The position numbers were made by a program, and so were the translations under genes. The notes beneath the pieces were generated by a model, which saw nothing but the letters and a program-made list of their open reading frames with translations, was not told where the DNA came from and made no database searches. DNA of 64,000 nt from the NCBI GenBank assembly GCA_036560445.1, contig DATBRG010000020.1, positions 1 to 64,000 of the forward strand. The letters are read 5' to 3'. The stretch is from DATBRG01 sp036560445 (GTDB lineage: Bacteria > Pseudomonadota > Gammaproteobacteria > Burkholderiales > Methylophilaceae). The number at the start of each line of letters is the position of its first letter. Position 1 is the first letter of the stretch. Shown piece by piece: positions 44,488 through 53,774 of this stretch.

Positions 44488-46056
44488 CTAGATGTGCTTG
44501 ATGAACACCTTGGAGCGGCGTTGCAGGTTATATAGTTCCTTCTTCGCCGGAGGCAGGGCTGAAATGTCTGTCTCGGCAAACCCGCGCTCTATAAACCAGT
44601 GTTCGGTACGTGTAGTTAGTACAAACAGCGTGTTGATGCCGCGTTTCAAGGCCTGTTCTTCGCTGTACTTGAGCAGCCGGTCTCCACGCCCGCCGCGCCT
44701 GAAACCAGGGTGAACCGCCATGCAGGCCAGCTCTGCCTTGCGTTCATCCGGAAATGGATAGAGCGCTGCGCAGCCGATGATGATGCCGTCGTGCTCCAGC
44801 ACAAAGAAATGGTCGATCTCCATCTCCAGCCGTTCGCGCCCACGCCGCACCAGAATACCTTCAGCTTCCATCGGTTCGATCAGTTGCAGGATGCCGCCAA
44901 CGTCGCCAATATCTGCTTCACGCATGGCCTCCAGCGGCTCTTCGGTCACCATAGTGCCTATGCCGTCGTGGGTAAACAGCTCTTGTACGATAGCGCCGTC
45001 CACGTGACGGCTGATCAGGTGGGTACGCGATACGCCGCCATCGCAGGCGCGTACCGCAGCCGGCAGGTAGTAAGCTTCGTCTTCCGTAATACTGTCGGGA
45101 CCATTTTTCTGCGTATGCCGCAACAGATTCCTAGCTTTGTCTGCCGTCATCTCACGCAAAAGCTCACCACGCACGTTGTGTACGCCGGATGAATCCATGA
45201 GGAAAATCAGCTTATCCGCATCCAGCGCAATGGCTGCGCTGACCGCCACATCTTCCAGTGTGAGGTTGAAAACCTCGCCAGTAGGTGAGTAACCGAGCGG
45301 AGATAGCAGCACCAGCTCGCCGTCGTCCAGTCGTTTCTGGATACCAATAGCGTCAATCTTGCGTACCTCACCGGTATGTTGCAAATCCACGCCATCACGC
45401 ACGCCTAGAGGCTTTGCGGTAACAAAGTTACCGCTGGCGACGCGGATATCCGACCCAGCCATGGGTGAATTGACCAGGCCCATGGATAATAGGGATTCGA
45501 TCTCGACACGTACGGCGCCGTTAGCTTCTTTGACTGATTCCAAGGCATCATCGTCGGTAACGCGCAGGCCGCCTACCAGCTTGGTTTCGACTCTGGCACG
45601 CTTCAGGCGCGATTCAATCTGTGGCCTTGCGCCATGTACCAGTACCAGCCGAACTTCCAGGCTGGCTAGCAGGTTGAGGTCATGCGATAACGCTACGAAT
45701 TGGCCATCATCAACGACTTCACCGCCAAAGGCGATAACAAAAGTGCGTCCGCCGAAAGCATGGATGTAGGGCGCGGCAGAACGGAACCAACGGACGAATT
45801 CCTGTGGCTGTAACAGGTTGAATCTTGGGCTTGCAGGCGATGACGCGCCTACGGCAGTTTCAGTTTGCGAGTATAGATAAGCTGCTGAGCAATCAAGGGC
45901 CGCACACAGCCGCATGAGCATGGCTTCTGATACCCCTTGTGTGCCACGCTCTATGCGTGAGAGGTTGCCGCTGTCAGCATCGACCAGCTTGGCCAGCTCT
46001 TGCAGCGTCAGATTTAGCGCCTTGCGCCGCTTACGAATGGCATTACCTATAGACAT
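44488..46056 (-). CDS. argA: XRE helix-turn-helix / N-acetylglutamate synthase fusion
   Basis: A 522-residue single frame. Residues 1-65 form a Cro/CI-type HTH (IGNAIRKRRKALNLTLQELA followed by DADSGNLSRIERG). After a short Ser/Ala-rich linker, residues 76-522 are a complete classical ArgA: an amino-acid-kinase-like domain (FVIAFGGEVVDD; VLVHGARPQIESRL) and a GNAT acetyltransferase domain (ACMAVHPGFRRGGRGDRLL). ArgA makes N-acetylglutamate, the first step of arginine synthesis, and is usually about 440 residues. No internal Met near the junction could start a separate ArgA. The HTH may bind its own AT-rich upstream region. Confidence 0.92.
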   Translation of the reverse strand: MSIGNAIRKRRKALNLTLQELAKLVDADSGNLSRIERGTQGVSEAMLMRLCAALDCSAAYLYSQTETAVGASSPASPRFNLLQPQEFVRWFRSAAPYIHAFGGRTFVIAFGGEVVDDGQFVALSHDLNLLASLEVRLVLVHGARPQIESRLKRARVETKLVGGLRVTDDDALESVKEANGAVRVEIESLLSMGLVNSPMAGSDIRVASGNFVTAKPLGVRDGVDLQHTGEVRKIDAIGIQKRLDDGELVLLSPLGYSPTGEVFNLTLEDVAVSAAIALDADKLIFLMDSSGVHNVRGELLREMTADKARNLLRHTQKNGPDSITEDEAYYLPAAVRACDGGVSRTHLISRHVDGAIVQELFTHDGIGTMVTEEPLEAMREADIGDVGGILQLIEPMEAEGILVRRGRERLEMEIDHFFVLEHDGIIIGCAALYPFPDERKAELACMAVHPGFRRGGRGDRLLKYSEEQALKRGINTLFVLTTRTEHWFIERGFAETDISALPPAKKELYNLQRRSKVFIKHI

Positions 46057-46073
46057 ACAAACCCTGTAAATTG

Positions 46074-46095
46074 TTTTATACGCATATTTTTATAC
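46074..46095 (-). promoter_or_regulatory. Candidate operator: GTATAAAA direct repeat before XRE-argA
   Basis: On the minus strand GTATAAAA occurs twice with a 14-base period (46088-46095 and 46074-46081), ending 17 bases before the argA-fusion ATG. The segment is AT-rich, so a chance or plain promoter role is possible; a site for the fused XRE domain is a hypothesis. Confidence 0.35.
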
Positions 46096-46127
46096 AAATA
46101 TACTTAAAACGCAATAAAAATGAGAGT

Positions 46128-46865
46128 TTAGTCTTTGTAGTCACCCCAGAGTGTCTGAATCGCAGCAATTGCTGCTAGCGGTGCGGTTTCCGTGCGCAAG
46201 ATTCTTTTTCCCAAGCGTACTGGTATAAATCCATGGCTGGTAGCCAAGTCGATTTCATTATCTGTTAACCCGCCCTCGGCGCCGATAAGCAGGCAGATTT
46301 CGTCATTGGGTTCGGCTAAGTCATGCAGGCATTGAGTGGCGGTTGGGGATAGCGTGATGCGCAATCCAGTCATTGGGTTCTGTGCTAACCAGTTAGCCAG
46401 TGGTAGGGCTGGCAAAACTTCGGGAACGATGGCTCTACCAGATTGTTCACAGGCCGAGATGACAACATTTTGCCAATGCTCACGGCGTTTTTCGGCGCGC
46501 TCGCCAGATAATTTCACCACGCTACGCTGGCTGGCGATGGGCTGAATGGAAGTGACGCCCATCTCCACCGCTTTCTGAATGGTGAAATCCATACGGTCCC
46601 CGGATGAGATGGCTTGTGCCAACCTTATTTTTAGCGGTGATTCACTCCTTACCTGGTGAACGCCTTTTACCTTGGCGACCACCTCGTTCTTTTTGACCAT
46701 GGCCAACTCGCAAAGGTAATCATTACCATCGCCGTTAAACAAGATAGCTTTGTCCCCAGCTTGCATGCGCAGAGCGCGGCTGGCATGCGTGGCTGCATTG
46801 ATCGTCAAGCCCACAATAGCACCAGGAGAAAGCTTTTCTGGATGATAGAAACGTGCATTGGGCAT
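46128..46865 (-). CDS. rsmE: 16S rRNA (uracil-N3)-methyltransferase RsmE
   Basis: A 245-residue SPOUT-class methyltransferase acting on U1498 of 16S rRNA. The N-terminal PUA-like part begins MPNARFYHPEKL and the knot region has LLIGAEGGLTDNEID and LGKRILRTETAPLAA. The ATG at 46865 matches the family N-terminus; a TTG four codons upstream leaves the frame open. It is followed by the XRE-argA gene after about 70 bases. Confidence 0.95.
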   Translation of the reverse strand: MPNARFYHPEKLSPGAIVGLTINAATHASRALRMQAGDKAILFNGDGNDYLCELAMVKKNEVVAKVKGVHQVRSESPLKIRLAQAISSGDRMDFTIQKAVEMGVTSIQPIASQRSVVKLSGERAEKRREHWQNVVISACEQSGRAIVPEVLPALPLANWLAQNPMTGLRITLSPTATQCLHDLAEPNDEICLLIGAEGGLTDNEIDLATSHGFIPVRLGKRILRTETAPLAAIAAIQTLWGDYKD

Positions 46866-46923
46866 GGTTTCGGCCAAGTGATAAGATTATTAACTAAGGA
46901 TTCTAATTGAAGGAGTGCAAGAA

Positions 46924-47481
46924 ATGGTAAGCCTAAACCCGCCTGTGTGTAATTTTGGCTGGAAAGCGCCTGAATTTAGCTTGCCTGGCGTTGATGGCAG
47001 GTTGTGGACGCTCAGGGATGCAGCCGGCCCCAAAGGTACACTGGTGATGTTTATCTGCAACCATTGCCCTTATGTGAAGGCGATACGGCCCCGGCTCGTG
47101 GCCGACCTGCGAGAACTCAAGGCGCTGGGTATCAATGCGGTTGCCATTCAATCTAACGACGTGGCTGCATTTCCCGATGATAGTTTTGAGCGTATGAAAG
47201 AGGTTGCAACAGAGTTTGCTTTCCCCTTCCCCTACTTGCTGGATGAGACCCAAGCAGTAGCCAAGGCTTATGACGCAGTCTGCACGCCAGACTTCTTTGG
47301 CTTCAATGCTGATTTTGAATTGCAGTACCGCGGCCGCTTTGACGAGTCGCGCAAGGAGACTGCCGAACATAGCACACGCGACTTATTCCATGCGATGAAG
47401 CTGATTGCCGAGACAGGCCAGGGGCCGCGCGAGCAGATTGCCAGTATTGGGTGCTCTATCAAATGGAAGGACGCAGCATGA
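46924..47481 (+). CDS. Thioredoxin-fold peroxiredoxin-like protein
   Basis: A 185-residue cytoplasmic protein of the AhpC/TSA-like group with the CNHCPYVKAIRP motif (CxxC). It belongs to a widespread thioredoxin-family group whose substrate is unknown. The ATG at 46924 lies nine bases after AAGGAG; the GTG at 46915 is too close to that ribosome site. It is divergent from rsmE. Confidence 0.88.
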   Translation: MVSLNPPVCNFGWKAPEFSLPGVDGRLWTLRDAAGPKGTLVMFICNHCPYVKAIRPRLVADLRELKALGINAVAIQSNDVAAFPDDSFERMKEVATEFAFPFPYLLDETQAVAKAYDAVCTPDFFGFNADFELQYRGRFDESRKETAEHSTRDLFHAMKLIAETGQGPREQIASIGCSIKWKDAA

Positions 47482-47703
47482 AGTAGAATGCCCTTTGTCT
47501 GGTAGGGTGGTATTGCTCAAAATGGGCAACTAGGCAATAATTACGGCCTATACCCCTGACAAAAACAAAGAATTTAGCAACAGCAAAATCCTGTACTGAG
47601 GGGGATTCCATGAATTTGAGGTAAGGCTGGTTCCCGCATAAATGGCTGGGAAGCTGCCTTTTTCTCTTTAACCAACCCGGTTTGAAAGATGAGGGAGATA
47701 GAA

Positions 47704-49689
47704 ATGGCAACTCGTACCGATTTATGCAACGCCATCCGTGCACTGTCCATGGATGCCGTACAAAAGGCAAATTCCGGCCACCCAGGCGCACCTATGGGCA
47801 TGGCTGAAATTGCTGAAGTATTATGGAATCACAACCTGAGCCACAATCCAAAGAACCCGAATTGGGCTAACCGTGACCGTTTCGTACTGTCCAACGGCCA
47901 TGGCTCAATGCTGATCTACTCCCTGTTGCACCTGACTGGCTATGACGTCACTATTGATGACATCAAGACTTTCCGTCAACTGCATTCCAAGTGTGCAGGC
48001 CATCCTGAATACCACTACGCTCCTGGCGTAGAAACCACCACTGGTCCTCTGGGTCAGGGTATCGCCAACGGCGTCGGTTTCGCCATGGCAGAAAAGCTGC
48101 TGGCCAACCAGTTCAACAAGCCAGGCCACGACATCGTTGACCACTACACCTACGTGTTCCTGGGCGACGGCTGTATGATGGAAGGCGTTTCCCATGAATC
48201 TTGCGCGCTGGCCGGTACCTGGGGCCTGGGCAAGCTGGTTGCATTCTGGGATGACAACGGTATCTCTATCGACGGCCACATCGAAGGCTGGTATACCGAC
48301 GACACCGCCAAGCGTTTCGAGGCATACGGCTGGCATGTTCAATCAGTAGATGGTCACGATTCTGCAGCAATTCAGAAAGCTATCGAAGCTGCGAAGAAGG
48401 TCACTGACAAGCCATCACTGATCTGCTGCAAGACCATCATCGGCAAGGGTTCTCCAAACAAGTCCGGTAGCCATGACTGCCACGGCGCTGCATTGGGTGA
48501 CGATGAAGTTGCTGCTACCCGTGCCGCTATTGGTTGGAACTATCCTCCATTTGAAGTACCTGCTGACGTATACGCCGGTTGGGATGCCAAGGCCAAGGGC
48601 GCTGCTGCTGAGGCCGCATGGAACGCCAAGTTTGATGCCTATGCAAAAGCATTCCCGACCGAAGCTGCTGAATTCAAGCGTCGCATGGCAAATAAATTGC
48701 CAGCTAACTGGAAGCAAGCAACTGATGCAATGATCGCTGCCACCAACGAAAAGGCAGAAGGTGTTGCAACCCGTAAAGCTTCACAAAACGTGATCGGTGC
48801 TCTGGCGCCAGTTCTGCCCGAATTTCTCGGCGGCTCTGCTGACCTGACCGGTTCCAACCTGACCAGCACGGGCAGCTTCAAGCACGTGAGCGGTAAGGAG
48901 CCAGGTAACTACATCTCCTACGGTGTGCGCGAATTCGGTATGGCAGCCATCATGAACGGCATGGCATTGCATGGTGGTCTGCTGCCATTCGGCGGTACTT
49001 TCCACATGTTCTCTGACTACATGAAGAACGGCATGCGTATGTCTGCGCTGATGAAGCAACGTGTTGTTTACGTGCTGACTCACGACTCCATTGGTCAGGG
49101 CGAAGACGGCCCAACTCACCAGCCAGTAGAAAATACTTCTGGTCTGCGTTACATCCCACGTATGAATGTATGGCGTCCAGGTAGCTCCACTGAGACTGCT
49201 GTTGCTTGGGTAGCTGCAGTTGAACGCACAGATGGCCCATCCAGTCTGGTACTGAGCCGCCAAAACGTCGCCGGCATCAAGCATGACACAGCGCACTTCG
49301 ACCTGATCCGCAAGGGTGGTTATGTGTTCTCTGACGTGGCTGGCAAGGCTGATGTCATCATTATTGCCAACGGTTCTGAGCTGGATCTGGCTGTGAAGGC
49401 CGCTGCTGAATTGAATACTGCCGGCAAGAAGGTGCGCGTGGTCTCCATGCCATCCACCAACGTGTTCGACGCACAGGACAAGGCTTACCGCGACAGTGTG
49501 CTGACCCCGGGCGTGAAGCGTGTTGCAGTGGAAGCTGCCCACCCTGACTTCTGGCGTAAATATGTTGGTTTGGATGGTGCTGTGGTGGGTATCGACACCT
49601 TTGGCGAGTCTGCTCCTGGTGGCGTACTCATGAAACATTTCGGCTTCACGGTGGAAAATGTAGTGAACACCGTCAAGTCCGTTCTGTAA
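47704..49689 (+). CDS. tkt: Transketolase
   Basis: A 661-residue thiamine-diphosphate enzyme of the pentose phosphate and ribulose monophosphate rearrangements. The cofactor motif is GDGCMMEGVSHE through WDDNGISIDG. LTHDSIGQGEDGPTHQPVE is the family signature in the pyrimidine domain. The start follows GGGAGATAGAA. Synonymous codon choice looks strongly biased, as expected for a highly expressed gene. First of the tkt-gap-pgk-pyk run. Confidence 0.97.
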   Translation: MATRTDLCNAIRALSMDAVQKANSGHPGAPMGMAEIAEVLWNHNLSHNPKNPNWANRDRFVLSNGHGSMLIYSLLHLTGYDVTIDDIKTFRQLHSKCAGHPEYHYAPGVETTTGPLGQGIANGVGFAMAEKLLANQFNKPGHDIVDHYTYVFLGDGCMMEGVSHESCALAGTWGLGKLVAFWDDNGISIDGHIEGWYTDDTAKRFEAYGWHVQSVDGHDSAAIQKAIEAAKKVTDKPSLICCKTIIGKGSPNKSGSHDCHGAALGDDEVAATRAAIGWNYPPFEVPADVYAGWDAKAKGAAAEAAWNAKFDAYAKAFPTEAAEFKRRMANKLPANWKQATDAMIAATNEKAEGVATRKASQNVIGALAPVLPEFLGGSADLTGSNLTSTGSFKHVSGKEPGNYISYGVREFGMAAIMNGMALHGGLLPFGGTFHMFSDYMKNGMRMSALMKQRVVYVLTHDSIGQGEDGPTHQPVENTSGLRYIPRMNVWRPGSSTETAVAWVAAVERTDGPSSLVLSRQNVAGIKHDTAHFDLIRKGGYVFSDVAGKADVIIIANGSELDLAVKAAAELNTAGKKVRVVSMPSTNVFDAQDKAYRDSVLTPGVKRVAVEAAHPDFWRKYVGLDGAVVGIDTFGESAPGGVLMKHFGFTVENVVNTVKSVL

Positions 49690-49711
49690 TTGTGAATTGA
49701 TATGATGTAAC

Positions 49712-49748
49712 AAAAAATAAGGCACCTCGCGGGGTGCTTTATTTTTTT
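49712..49748 (+). terminator. Rho-independent terminator after tkt
   Basis: A stem built from AATAAGGCACC and GGTGCTTTATT closes a short loop and continues into a run of T. It lies about 22 bases after the tkt stop and about 27 bases before gapA, so the two genes are at least partly separated. Confidence 0.85.
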
Positions 49749-49774
49749 CTGAAGATGAAACTGAGGAATTGAAG

Positions 49775-50773
49775 ATGGCAATCAAGGTTGGTATCAATGG
49801 GTTTGGCCGTATTGGCCGTATGGTGTTCCGTGCTGCGATCAAGGATTTCACGGATATAGAAGTTGTTGCGATCAATGACTTGTTGGAGCCGGATTATCTG
49901 GCCTACTTGCTCAAGCATGACTCTGTGCATGGCAAGTTCAAGGGCGATGTGAAAGTCGAAGGCAACAACCTGGTCGTCAATGGCAAAACCATACGCCTGA
50001 CCGCTGAAAAAGACCCAGCCAACCTGAAGTGGGATGAGGTCGGCGCTGACATCATCATTGAATGTACTGGTTTCTTCCTGACGGTGGAAACCTGCCAGAA
50101 GCATATCGACGCTGGTGCCAAGAAGGTGGTTCAATCTGCACCATCCAAGGATGACACGCCGATGTTTGTTTATGGCGTGAATCACGACACCTATAAGGGC
50201 GAAGCGATTGTCTCCGCCGCTTCCTGTACTACCAACGGCCTGGCTCCGGTGGCCAAGGTGTTGCATGACAACTTCGGTATCAAGCGTGGATTGATGACTA
50301 CGGTACACGCCGCCACTGCCACACAGAAGACTGTGGATGGCCCATCAAACAAGGATTGGCGCGGTGGCCGCGGCATTCTGGAAAACATCATCCCTTCCTC
50401 TACTGGTGCTGCCAAGGCCGTGGGTAAGGTTATCCCCGAGCTCAATAAAAAGCTTACCGGCATGGCATTCCGCATCCCGACTTCTGACGTGTCAGTAGTC
50501 GACTTGACTGTTGAACTGAATAATCCAACGACCTATGAGGCAATTGTGGCTGCTATGAAGGCTGCCTCGGAGAGCGGCCCGCTCAAAGGTGTGCTTGGCT
50601 TTACCAACGAAAAGGTGGTCTCTACCGATTTCCGCGGCGAAACCTGCCCGTCAGTATTCGATGCCGATGCCGGCATCCAGCTTGACCCGACCTTCGTCAA
50701 GGTGGTGGCCTGGTATGACAATGAGTATGGGTATACCTGTAACTTGATGCGCTTGGTTCGCCATATCGCTTGA
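49775..50773 (+). CDS. gapA: Glyceraldehyde-3-phosphate dehydrogenase
   Basis: A 332-residue enzyme of glycolysis. The NAD loop is VGINGFGRIGRMV and the active-site Cys151 is in SAASCTTNG. Asp35 in VAINDLLEP indicates NAD rather than NADP preference. The ATG at 49775 has GAGG nine bases upstream; a TTG two codons earlier is not needed. Confidence 0.97.
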   Translation: MAIKVGINGFGRIGRMVFRAAIKDFTDIEVVAINDLLEPDYLAYLLKHDSVHGKFKGDVKVEGNNLVVNGKTIRLTAEKDPANLKWDEVGADIIIECTGFFLTVETCQKHIDAGAKKVVQSAPSKDDTPMFVYGVNHDTYKGEAIVSAASCTTNGLAPVAKVLHDNFGIKRGLMTTVHAATATQKTVDGPSNKDWRGGRGILENIIPSSTGAAKAVGKVIPELNKKLTGMAFRIPTSDVSVVDLTVELNNPTTYEAIVAAMKAASESGPLKGVLGFTNEKVVSTDFRGETCPSVFDADAGIQLDPTFVKVVAWYDNEYGYTCNLMRLVRHIA

Positions 50774-50786
50774 TTAATCGGCTGCA

Positions 50787-50889
50787 CGAGCGAACCACTT
50801 TGTTGCGGGGTGCTCCAAAACTCGCCGTACTAACTGTACTGTCTCGTTTTGTGCGCTCCGGGTGCCTCGCGCTTCATCTCGTTCGCTCG
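50787..50889. repeat. 103-bp palindromic element between gapA and pgk
   Basis: The segment is bounded by CGAGCGAAC (50787-50795) and its exact reverse complement GTTCGCTCG (50881-50889). Inside are further mirrored parts: AAAAC and GTTTT, and GTAC on both sides of a TAACT centre. It has no coding frame. It resembles dispersed intergenic repeats of betaproteobacteria; a related word (GCGCTTCATC) occurs near 37400. Confidence 0.5.
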
Positions 50890-50943
50890 ATTACTCAGTG
50901 CGATGCCAAGCTGACACGCTGAGAATGAATTTAGGGAGTAAGA

Positions 50944-52128
50944 ATGTCTGTAACCAAAATGACCGACCTTGATCTCAAGGGCAAACGCGTCTTTATTCGT
51001 GCCGATCTCAACGTGCCAGTGAAAGACGGAAAAGTGACGTCTGATGCGCGTATCACAGCATCGATGGCGACTATTGAGTACGCACTCAAGGCTGGTGCAA
51101 AAGTGATGGTGACCTCACACTTGGGTCGTCCGGAAGAAGGCGTGTATTCGGAAGAGAATTCGCTGAAGCCGGTGGCCGATGTGATTGCCGCCAAGCTCGG
51201 TAAACCCGCACGTTTGGTTAAAGACTGGGTGGACGGTGGGTTTGATGTAGCTGAAGGCGAGCTGGTGCTGCTGGAGAACTGCCGTTTCAACAAGGGCGAG
51301 AAAAAGAGTCTCGACGAAACGTCACAAAAATACGCCAAGCTGTGCGATATTTTTGTCATGGATGCATTTGGTACTGCGCACCGTGCTGAGGCCTCTACGC
51401 ATGGCATAGCCAAGTTTGTACCAGTGGCCGCCGCCGGTATTTTGCTGGTGGCAGAGCTGGATGCGTTGACCAAGGCTTTGCTCAAGCCCGCACGTCCCAT
51501 GGTGGCTATTGTTGGCGGCTCCAAAGTCAGTACCAAGCTGACCGTGCTGGAGAGCCTCGCAGAAAAGGTCGACCAGATGGTAGTGGGCGGTGGCATTGCC
51601 AATACCTTCCTCAAGGCAGCAGGCCATGAAGTAGGCAAATCGTTATATGAAGATGATCTGGTGCCAACTGCCAAGGCACTCATGGACAAAATGTCCAAAC
51701 GCGGTGCAGCGGTACCGATCGCTGTAGATGTTGTCTGCGGTAAGAAATTTGCCTCGGATGAGCCAGCAGTGCTGAAAGATGCTGATGCAGTGGCGGCTGA
51801 TGACATGATCTTCGACATTGGCCCAAAATCTGCTAAGGAATTGGCAGACATTATTATGAAAGCGGGCACTGTAGTCTGGAATGGCCCGGTTGGCGTATTT
51901 GAATTTGACCAGTTTGGCGAGGGCACCAAGACCATTGCTGAGGCCATTGCCAAGACCGAGGCATTTACGCTGGCTGGCGGTGGCGACACCATTGCAGCGA
52001 TACAGAAATACGATATTTATGATCAGGTTTCTTACATCTCTACTGCAGGTGGGGCATTCCTTGAGTTCCTGGAAGGCAAAAAACTGCCAGCAGTTGAGAT
52101 ATTGGAGCAGCGCGCGAAAGCTGGCTAA
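50944..52128 (+). CDS. pgk: Phosphoglycerate kinase
   Basis: A 394-residue glycolytic kinase forming ATP from 1,3-bisphosphoglycerate. Motifs are GKRVFIRADLNVPVKDG, VTSHLGRPEEG, and GGDTIAAIQKYD near the C-terminus. GGGAG lies seven bases before the ATG. It is separated from gapA by a palindromic element and is followed by a terminator. Confidence 0.97.
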   Translation: MSVTKMTDLDLKGKRVFIRADLNVPVKDGKVTSDARITASMATIEYALKAGAKVMVTSHLGRPEEGVYSEENSLKPVADVIAAKLGKPARLVKDWVDGGFDVAEGELVLLENCRFNKGEKKSLDETSQKYAKLCDIFVMDAFGTAHRAEASTHGIAKFVPVAAAGILLVAELDALTKALLKPARPMVAIVGGSKVSTKLTVLESLAEKVDQMVVGGGIANTFLKAAGHEVGKSLYEDDLVPTAKALMDKMSKRGAAVPIAVDVVCGKKFASDEPAVLKDADAVAADDMIFDIGPKSAKELADIIMKAGTVVWNGPVGVFEFDQFGEGTKTIAEAIAKTEAFTLAGGGDTIAAIQKYDIYDQVSYISTAGGAFLEFLEGKKLPAVEILEQRAKAG

Positions 52129-52171
52129 GCTTGGTAATGTCAGCTACCTAGCCACTGGCATGCGAGTATCA

Positions 52172-52210
52172 TTAGGGGAGCCTTCCACTTTTGGGATGCT
52201 CCCCTTTTTG
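52172..52210 (+). terminator. Rho-independent terminator after pgk
   Basis: AGGGGAGC (52174-52181) and GCTCCCCT (52198-52205) form an eight-pair stem followed by five T. It sits between pgk and pyk, 30 bases before the pyk start. Confidence 0.88.
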
Positions 52211-52239
52211 TTTAATAGGCTATTGATAGAAAGACCGAA

Positions 52240-53679
52240 TTGACCCTACGTAAAACCAAGATCGTGGCAACCCTAGGCCCTTCATCCAACAGTCAGGAAA
52301 TGCTGGCGCGCATGATAGATGCTGGTGTCAACGTGGTACGGCTGAATTTCTCACATGGCACAGCGCAAGACCATATCAACCGCGCAGCCATGGTGCGCGC
52401 TATTGCCAACGAGCTTAAACGCCCGATTGGTGTGCTATGTGATTTGCAAGGTCCGAAGATTCGTATTGGAAAATTTGCGGATGGAAAGATTGAACTGAAA
52501 GTTGGTGACTCTTTTATCCTGGATGCTGATTGTCAGATCGGTGATCAGGAACGCGTAGGTCTTGATTACAAAACACTACCCAAAGAGGTTGATACAGGCA
52601 CCGTGTTGCTGCTGGATGATGGCCGTATTGTCATGGTCGTGGATAAAGTGCAGGACAATGAAATCTATTGCACCATCAAGGCTGGCGGTACGCTTTCCAA
52701 CAACAAGGGCATTAATCGCCTGGGTGGTGGCCTGGCGGCTGAGGCGCTCACAGCCAAAGACCGGGAGGATATCAAGACTGCGGCTGAACTGGATGCCGAC
52801 TTTATCGCCATCTCCTTTCCACGCAGTGGTGCCGATGTGCGGTTGGCGCGTGACCTGGCGCGAGCTGCCGGCTCTAATGCCAGCATCGTTGCTAAAATTG
52901 AACGTGCCGAAGCAATCGATGCACTGGAGGAAATTATCGATGCCTCTGATGTCATTATGGTGGCGCGCGGTGATCTGGGTGTGGAGGTTGGCGATGCGGC
53001 TGTTCCTGGCTTGCAGAAGCGTATGATACGTATGGCTCGTGCGCAGAATAAGCTGGTGATCACTGCTACACAGATGATGGAGTCGATGGTACATAATCCC
53101 ATTCCCACGCGTGCCGAGGTGTCAGATGTGGCCAATGCGGTACTCGATGGCACTGATGCCGTTATGCTCTCGGCCGAAAGTGCCGCCGGTAAATACCCGC
53201 TGGAGTCAGTCCAGGCCATGCACCGTGTATGTTTGCAGGCTGAAAAGGAATATGACCATAGCCTGCTTTCTGGGCAACGACTGCACAAACGCTTTCACCG
53301 TATTGATGAAGCAGTCTCTGAAGCAACCATCCACACTGCAGGGCATCTGAAAGTGAAGGCAATTGCCGCACTCACGCAATCGGGTAACTCGGTCATGTGG
53401 TTATCGCGTTCTGGTACCAGTGTGCCTATCTATGCACTTTCCCCGGATAAATCAACACGCCGCAAGCTCACCATGCATCGTGGTGTTTACCCATATCCTA
53501 TAGATCAGAGCGGTAAGAACCGCGATATGATTCTGCAGGAAATGGAGGAAGAGTTACTGCGTCGTGGCGCAGTGATAGAGGGGGATTTGATCCTGATCAC
53601 TTTTGGCGAGCCTATAGGTAAATCTGGCGGTACTAACACCATGACTGTAGTCAAGATCGGCGAACGCCTGGAATGCTGA
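52240..53679 (+). CDS. pyk: Pyruvate kinase
   Basis: A 479-residue glycolytic enzyme converting phosphoenolpyruvate and ADP to pyruvate and ATP. TKIVATLGPSS at the N-terminus, KIERAEAIDALEEI with the active-site lysine, and the MVARGDLGVEVG motif are clear. The length fits the PykA-type enzyme. The start is a TTG with only a weak purine stretch upstream, unusual beside its strongly initiated neighbours. Confidence 0.96.
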   Translation: MTLRKTKIVATLGPSSNSQEMLARMIDAGVNVVRLNFSHGTAQDHINRAAMVRAIANELKRPIGVLCDLQGPKIRIGKFADGKIELKVGDSFILDADCQIGDQERVGLDYKTLPKEVDTGTVLLLDDGRIVMVVDKVQDNEIYCTIKAGGTLSNNKGINRLGGGLAAEALTAKDREDIKTAAELDADFIAISFPRSGADVRLARDLARAAGSNASIVAKIERAEAIDALEEIIDASDVIMVARGDLGVEVGDAAVPGLQKRMIRMARAQNKLVITATQMMESMVHNPIPTRAEVSDVANAVLDGTDAVMLSAESAAGKYPLESVQAMHRVCLQAEKEYDHSLLSGQRLHKRFHRIDEAVSEATIHTAGHLKVKAIAALTQSGNSVMWLSRSGTSVPIYALSPDKSTRRKLTMHRGVYPYPIDQSGKNRDMILQEMEEELLRRGAVIEGDLILITFGEPIGKSGGTNTMTVVKIGERLEC

Positions 53680-53774
53680 TGTCGAGAGGAAGTCGGCACT
53701 GGTAAATAGCGGCCAATGCCAAGATTAACGAATTGTGGTGATCTGGCTAATTTCTCAAGGCAAGTCCGAAACGC

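Noticed and set aside
47482..47703. Possible riboswitch or leader RNA before tkt
   Set aside because: The 220-base leader has some inverted words but no motif of a known riboswitch class that I could recognise.
48781..49875. Long minus-strand frame (364 codons) opposite tkt
   Set aside because: Antisense shadow of a strongly biased, certain transketolase gene; the peptide has no family features.
50931..51992. Long minus-strand frame (353 codons) opposite pgk
   Set aside because: Ser/Ala-rich shadow peptide opposite a certain phosphoglycerate kinase gene.
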